This document shows, one piece after another, positions 15,159 through 16,676 of a DNA stretch of 16,676 bases. This DNA comes from Symbiodinium natans. Lineage: Eukaryota > Sar > Dinophyceae > Suessiales > Symbiodiniaceae. The notes below the pieces were generated by a model. The model did no database searches and had not been told where the DNA came from. It was given only the letters and a program-made list of their open reading frames with translations. How positions within the stretch are numbered: position 1 is the stretch's first letter; each line of letters opens with the position of its first letter. Both the position numbers and the translations under genes were made by a program. Location: positions 1 through 16,676 of the forward strand of contig CAJNDS010001492.1 of assembly GCA_905221605.1 (NCBI GenBank). The letters run 5' to 3'.

Positions 15159-15505
15159 GTTCTTTTGCCCTGGGCAGCTGCTCAGGCCGAGTCTATCATG
15201 ATAGCCCTAGCCTTAGGTTGCTCAAAAAGGTTCTTTTCTTTTTGGTTTCTGTGCCACTCCAAGGAGAGATCATGTTGCTCGGGTGCGACAGGGAGCCGGA
15301 ACAAGGGCGAAACCCGAAGCTGTAGGCTCCCAAGTAGCAACCTTGATCAGCCCGCAATATCCGTTGTGAAGCAAGGCGCCCTTGATCCCAAGCTTCGCGC
15401 TACTAGCTAAATGTGGGGGGGGGGGGGGGCATGTTTTCCTACGAAAGCAGGGGATTCACGCTGTTTTCCTCATACCTGCTCGGTTCATGACGTTTTTCTT
15501 TCCAG
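15159..15505. other. No gene called; ends in a strong acceptor
   Basis: Two plus frames (15165-15410 and 15382-15609) are open but of average composition, and the second crosses a run of about 16 G at 15414-15429. The right end, GACGTTTTTCTTTCCAG, is the best polypyrimidine-acceptor in the window and supports reading this stretch as intron. Confidence 0.4.
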
Positions 15506-15583
15506 CTCTGCAAGTCGACCAAAAAGCAAAACCGGGGAGCGTGGGATGGCACGCCCGAGCGGATAAGGGGCTTCAAGGCTTAG
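15506..15583 (+). CDS. Candidate terminal exon, basic peptide
   Basis: Directly after TTTTTCTTTCCAG (ends 15505), the phase-0 frame reads LCKSTKKQNRGAWDGTPERI RGFKA and then TAG at 15581. The peptide is polar and protein-like. If AAG|GCTTAG (15578) were a GC donor it would be internal instead. The longer overlapping frame through 15609 is less convincing because it ends in telomere-like DNA. Confidence 0.4.
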   Translation, partial: LCKSTKKQNRGAWDGTPERIRGFKA

Positions 15584-15809
15584 GGTGGCTTTCCGGGGGT
15601 GATTTTTAGTGTTTCAGGGTTTCGGGTTTTGGGCGTCCCCCCGAACCCTCAACACCCCCGAAGCCCAGGGCCGAGGCGCAGCCACAGGTGGAGTGCAACA
15701 AGTGCAGGCCACCTCAACTGGGGTTGAGAAATATGGTTGGGCCTCATCAGCTAGTGTTTTGCAAAAGCCGTTTTATGTTGTGAATGGCTTAGAGGTTCAC
15801 AGGTTGTAG
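15584..15809. other. Putative intergenic or intronic sequence
   Basis: GTGTTTCAGGGTTTCGGGTT and AACCCTCAACACCCCCGAAG are telomere-like in opposite orientations within 60 bases. A plus frame (15609-15809) crosses them and is not called. Confidence 0.35.
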
Positions 15810-15944
15810 CAAGAAGATGGGTCGTGGTTTCGGCGAGTCGTGAGGTTCCGGGTATCGATTTGGGAGTTCGATGTTTGGCGCTTTCAAGAGAAGTACAAAA
15901 GGCAGGTCCAGAAAGCATGGTGCAGAAACTGCGGTGGACGGTAG
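15810..15944 (+). CDS. Candidate terminal exon, Arg/Trp-rich, unknown protein
   Basis: After GGTTGTAG (ends 15809) the frame reads QEDGSWFRRVVRFRVSIWEF DVWRFQEKYKRQVQKAWCRN CGGR and stops at the TAG at 15942. It is strongly basic and aromatic. A competing frame (ATG 15905 and earlier, read through to 16057) gives VPGIDLGVRCLALSREVQKA, also plausible, then runs into CCCCTAAAAGCCC. The choice is uncertain. Confidence 0.3.
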   Translation, partial: QEDGSWFRRVVRFRVSIWEFDVWRFQEKYKRQVQKAWCRNCGGR

Positions 15945-15975
15945 CGACAGTTGAAGATTCCCAAACCCCTAAAAG

Positions 15976-16369
15976 CCCTATTCACAAGTTACCCCCTTGG
16001 AAGATGCTGGAAGGCACCTCTGCTGCCCGCAGCGACTGGGAAGAAAGCTTCTGGTAGCCCTGCCTTTGGACCGTTTTTGGTCCGTTTGGTGTGCTCTAAG
16101 AGAAGTTGCAAGGGTTCCGGGAGTTGGACGGTCGAAGATGCTAGAAAAAAGCACCCAGCGGAAACGACCCTTGTTCACTCGAGCGTTCTCACGGTAAGGC
16201 GGCATGACGGTGAAAAGCGGCGCGCGTTCTGCGCTGCCTGCAGCGCCCAGTGCGGTCGCTGCGATTTCTGCTCCTTGTCTCAAGCAGGGCTTGTACAGAA
16301 TGAGAGCAGCAGTCATCTGTTATGTTCTGTTTTACTTTCAGGGCACATGAGTTTTGCATGAAGTCATAG
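15976..16369 (+). CDS. Two-exon 3' gene end with canonical 148-bp intron, unknown basic protein
   Basis: Exon 1 lies between the TAA at 15970 and the donor ACG|GTAAGG at 16194. It reads LEDAGRHLCCPQRLGRKLLV ALPLDRFWSVWCALREVARV, then PGVGRSKMLEKSTQRKRPLF TRAFS. Its 5' edge is unknown: several AGs lie between 15975 and 16034. The intron 16194-16341 starts GTAAGG and ends TTTTACTTTCAG. Exon 2 (16342-16369) completes the split Arg codon and reads AHEFCMKS followed by TAG at 16367. Frame, donor, acceptor and stop all agree, which makes this the best-supported model in the window. The C-terminus is strongly basic (KSTQRKRPLFTRAFSR). No family is recognised, so a function is not proposed. Confidence 0.5.
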
Positions 16370-16676
16370 AAATTACAAATTCCTACTTTCCGTCTCCATC
16401 TTTAATGGAATGGCTTTGTGGAGAACATGATTGTTACAATCCAACATTAAGCGGTTCTTTGTCTTTTGACTTTCTCGTTTCATTTATGCTTCGTTCTTTT
16501 CTTCTTTTTCACATGTTTAGTCTCCATTTTCTATGTCTATCGTCTAATAATACTTTAAGGAATACAACTACAAATAGAATCGCCTTTTCCTGTCATTCTT
16601 AGCAAAGATTTCTACGAAAAGGTTTTAATTCTCCACCTGTCTCTTCTTCAAATTCATTTCGGCTTCTCTTCTTTCT
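16370..16676 (+). other. Pyrimidine-rich, AT-richer tail; likely 3' flank
   Basis: After the stop at 16369 the composition changes to T/C-rich and lower GC, with no telomere-like motif. It contains AATACTTTAAGGAATACAAC but no clear AATAAA. An 82-codon frame (16354-16602) is Ser/Leu/Phe-rich, as expected from composition, and is not called. This fits a 3' UTR or intergenic region. Confidence 0.4.

Noticed and set aside
16200-16316. Cys-rich motif CAACSAQCGRCDFC, possibly zinc-binding
   Set aside because: It lies inside the well-supported intron 16194-16341 and in a different frame from the flanking exons.

Overview
This looks like nuclear DNA of a eukaryote. No compact prokaryote-like genes are visible. 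Open stretches are short and end at GT/AG-type splice signals, and everything between them is repeat-rich. The signature is pervasive degenerate TTTAGGG/CCCTAAA (plant/alveolate-type telomeric heptamer) in both orientations, plus G/C and A homopolymer runs, long triplet microsatellites and a GC-rich satellite. That telomere type occurs in green plants and algae, apicomplexans, chromerids and dinoflagellates. An alveolate alga (chromerid or dinoflagellate) is my best guess from the overall look, but nothing here proves it.

Layout: 1-1680 is repeats (a telomere-like ~95-bp tandem unit, a short GTGCACAAAG repeat, a ~530-bp CTA-type microsatellite and a small dispersed repeat). 1740-7090 holds the best run of plus-strand exon candidates: an isolated one at 1740-1850, a terminal exon at 3011-3433, then a chain starting with an ATG at 3539 and passing through 4014, 5341, 5656, 5982 and 6306. 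7260-7800 is open in several overlapping frames. 8180-10640 is mostly repeats: AT-rich palindromes, fold-back MITE-like elements, a telomere-like block, a GAAA purine tract and a diverged ~100-bp repeat. 10800-13520 has weaker candidates on both strands. 13534-14270 is a GC-rich satellite with nine copies of its core. 14290-16370 returns to exon candidates, including the best two-exon model of the window (exon ending 16193, 148-bp GTAAGG...TTTCAG intron, terminal exon 16342-16369).

No exon could be assigned to a named family, so no gene symbols or functions are given. All gene models are inferences from reading-frame texture plus splice-like signals and need transcript data. The strongest non-coding observations are a three-member fold-back transposon family, the GC-rich satellite, two mutually exclusive hairpins next to a splice acceptor, and two possible ultra-short in-frame introns.
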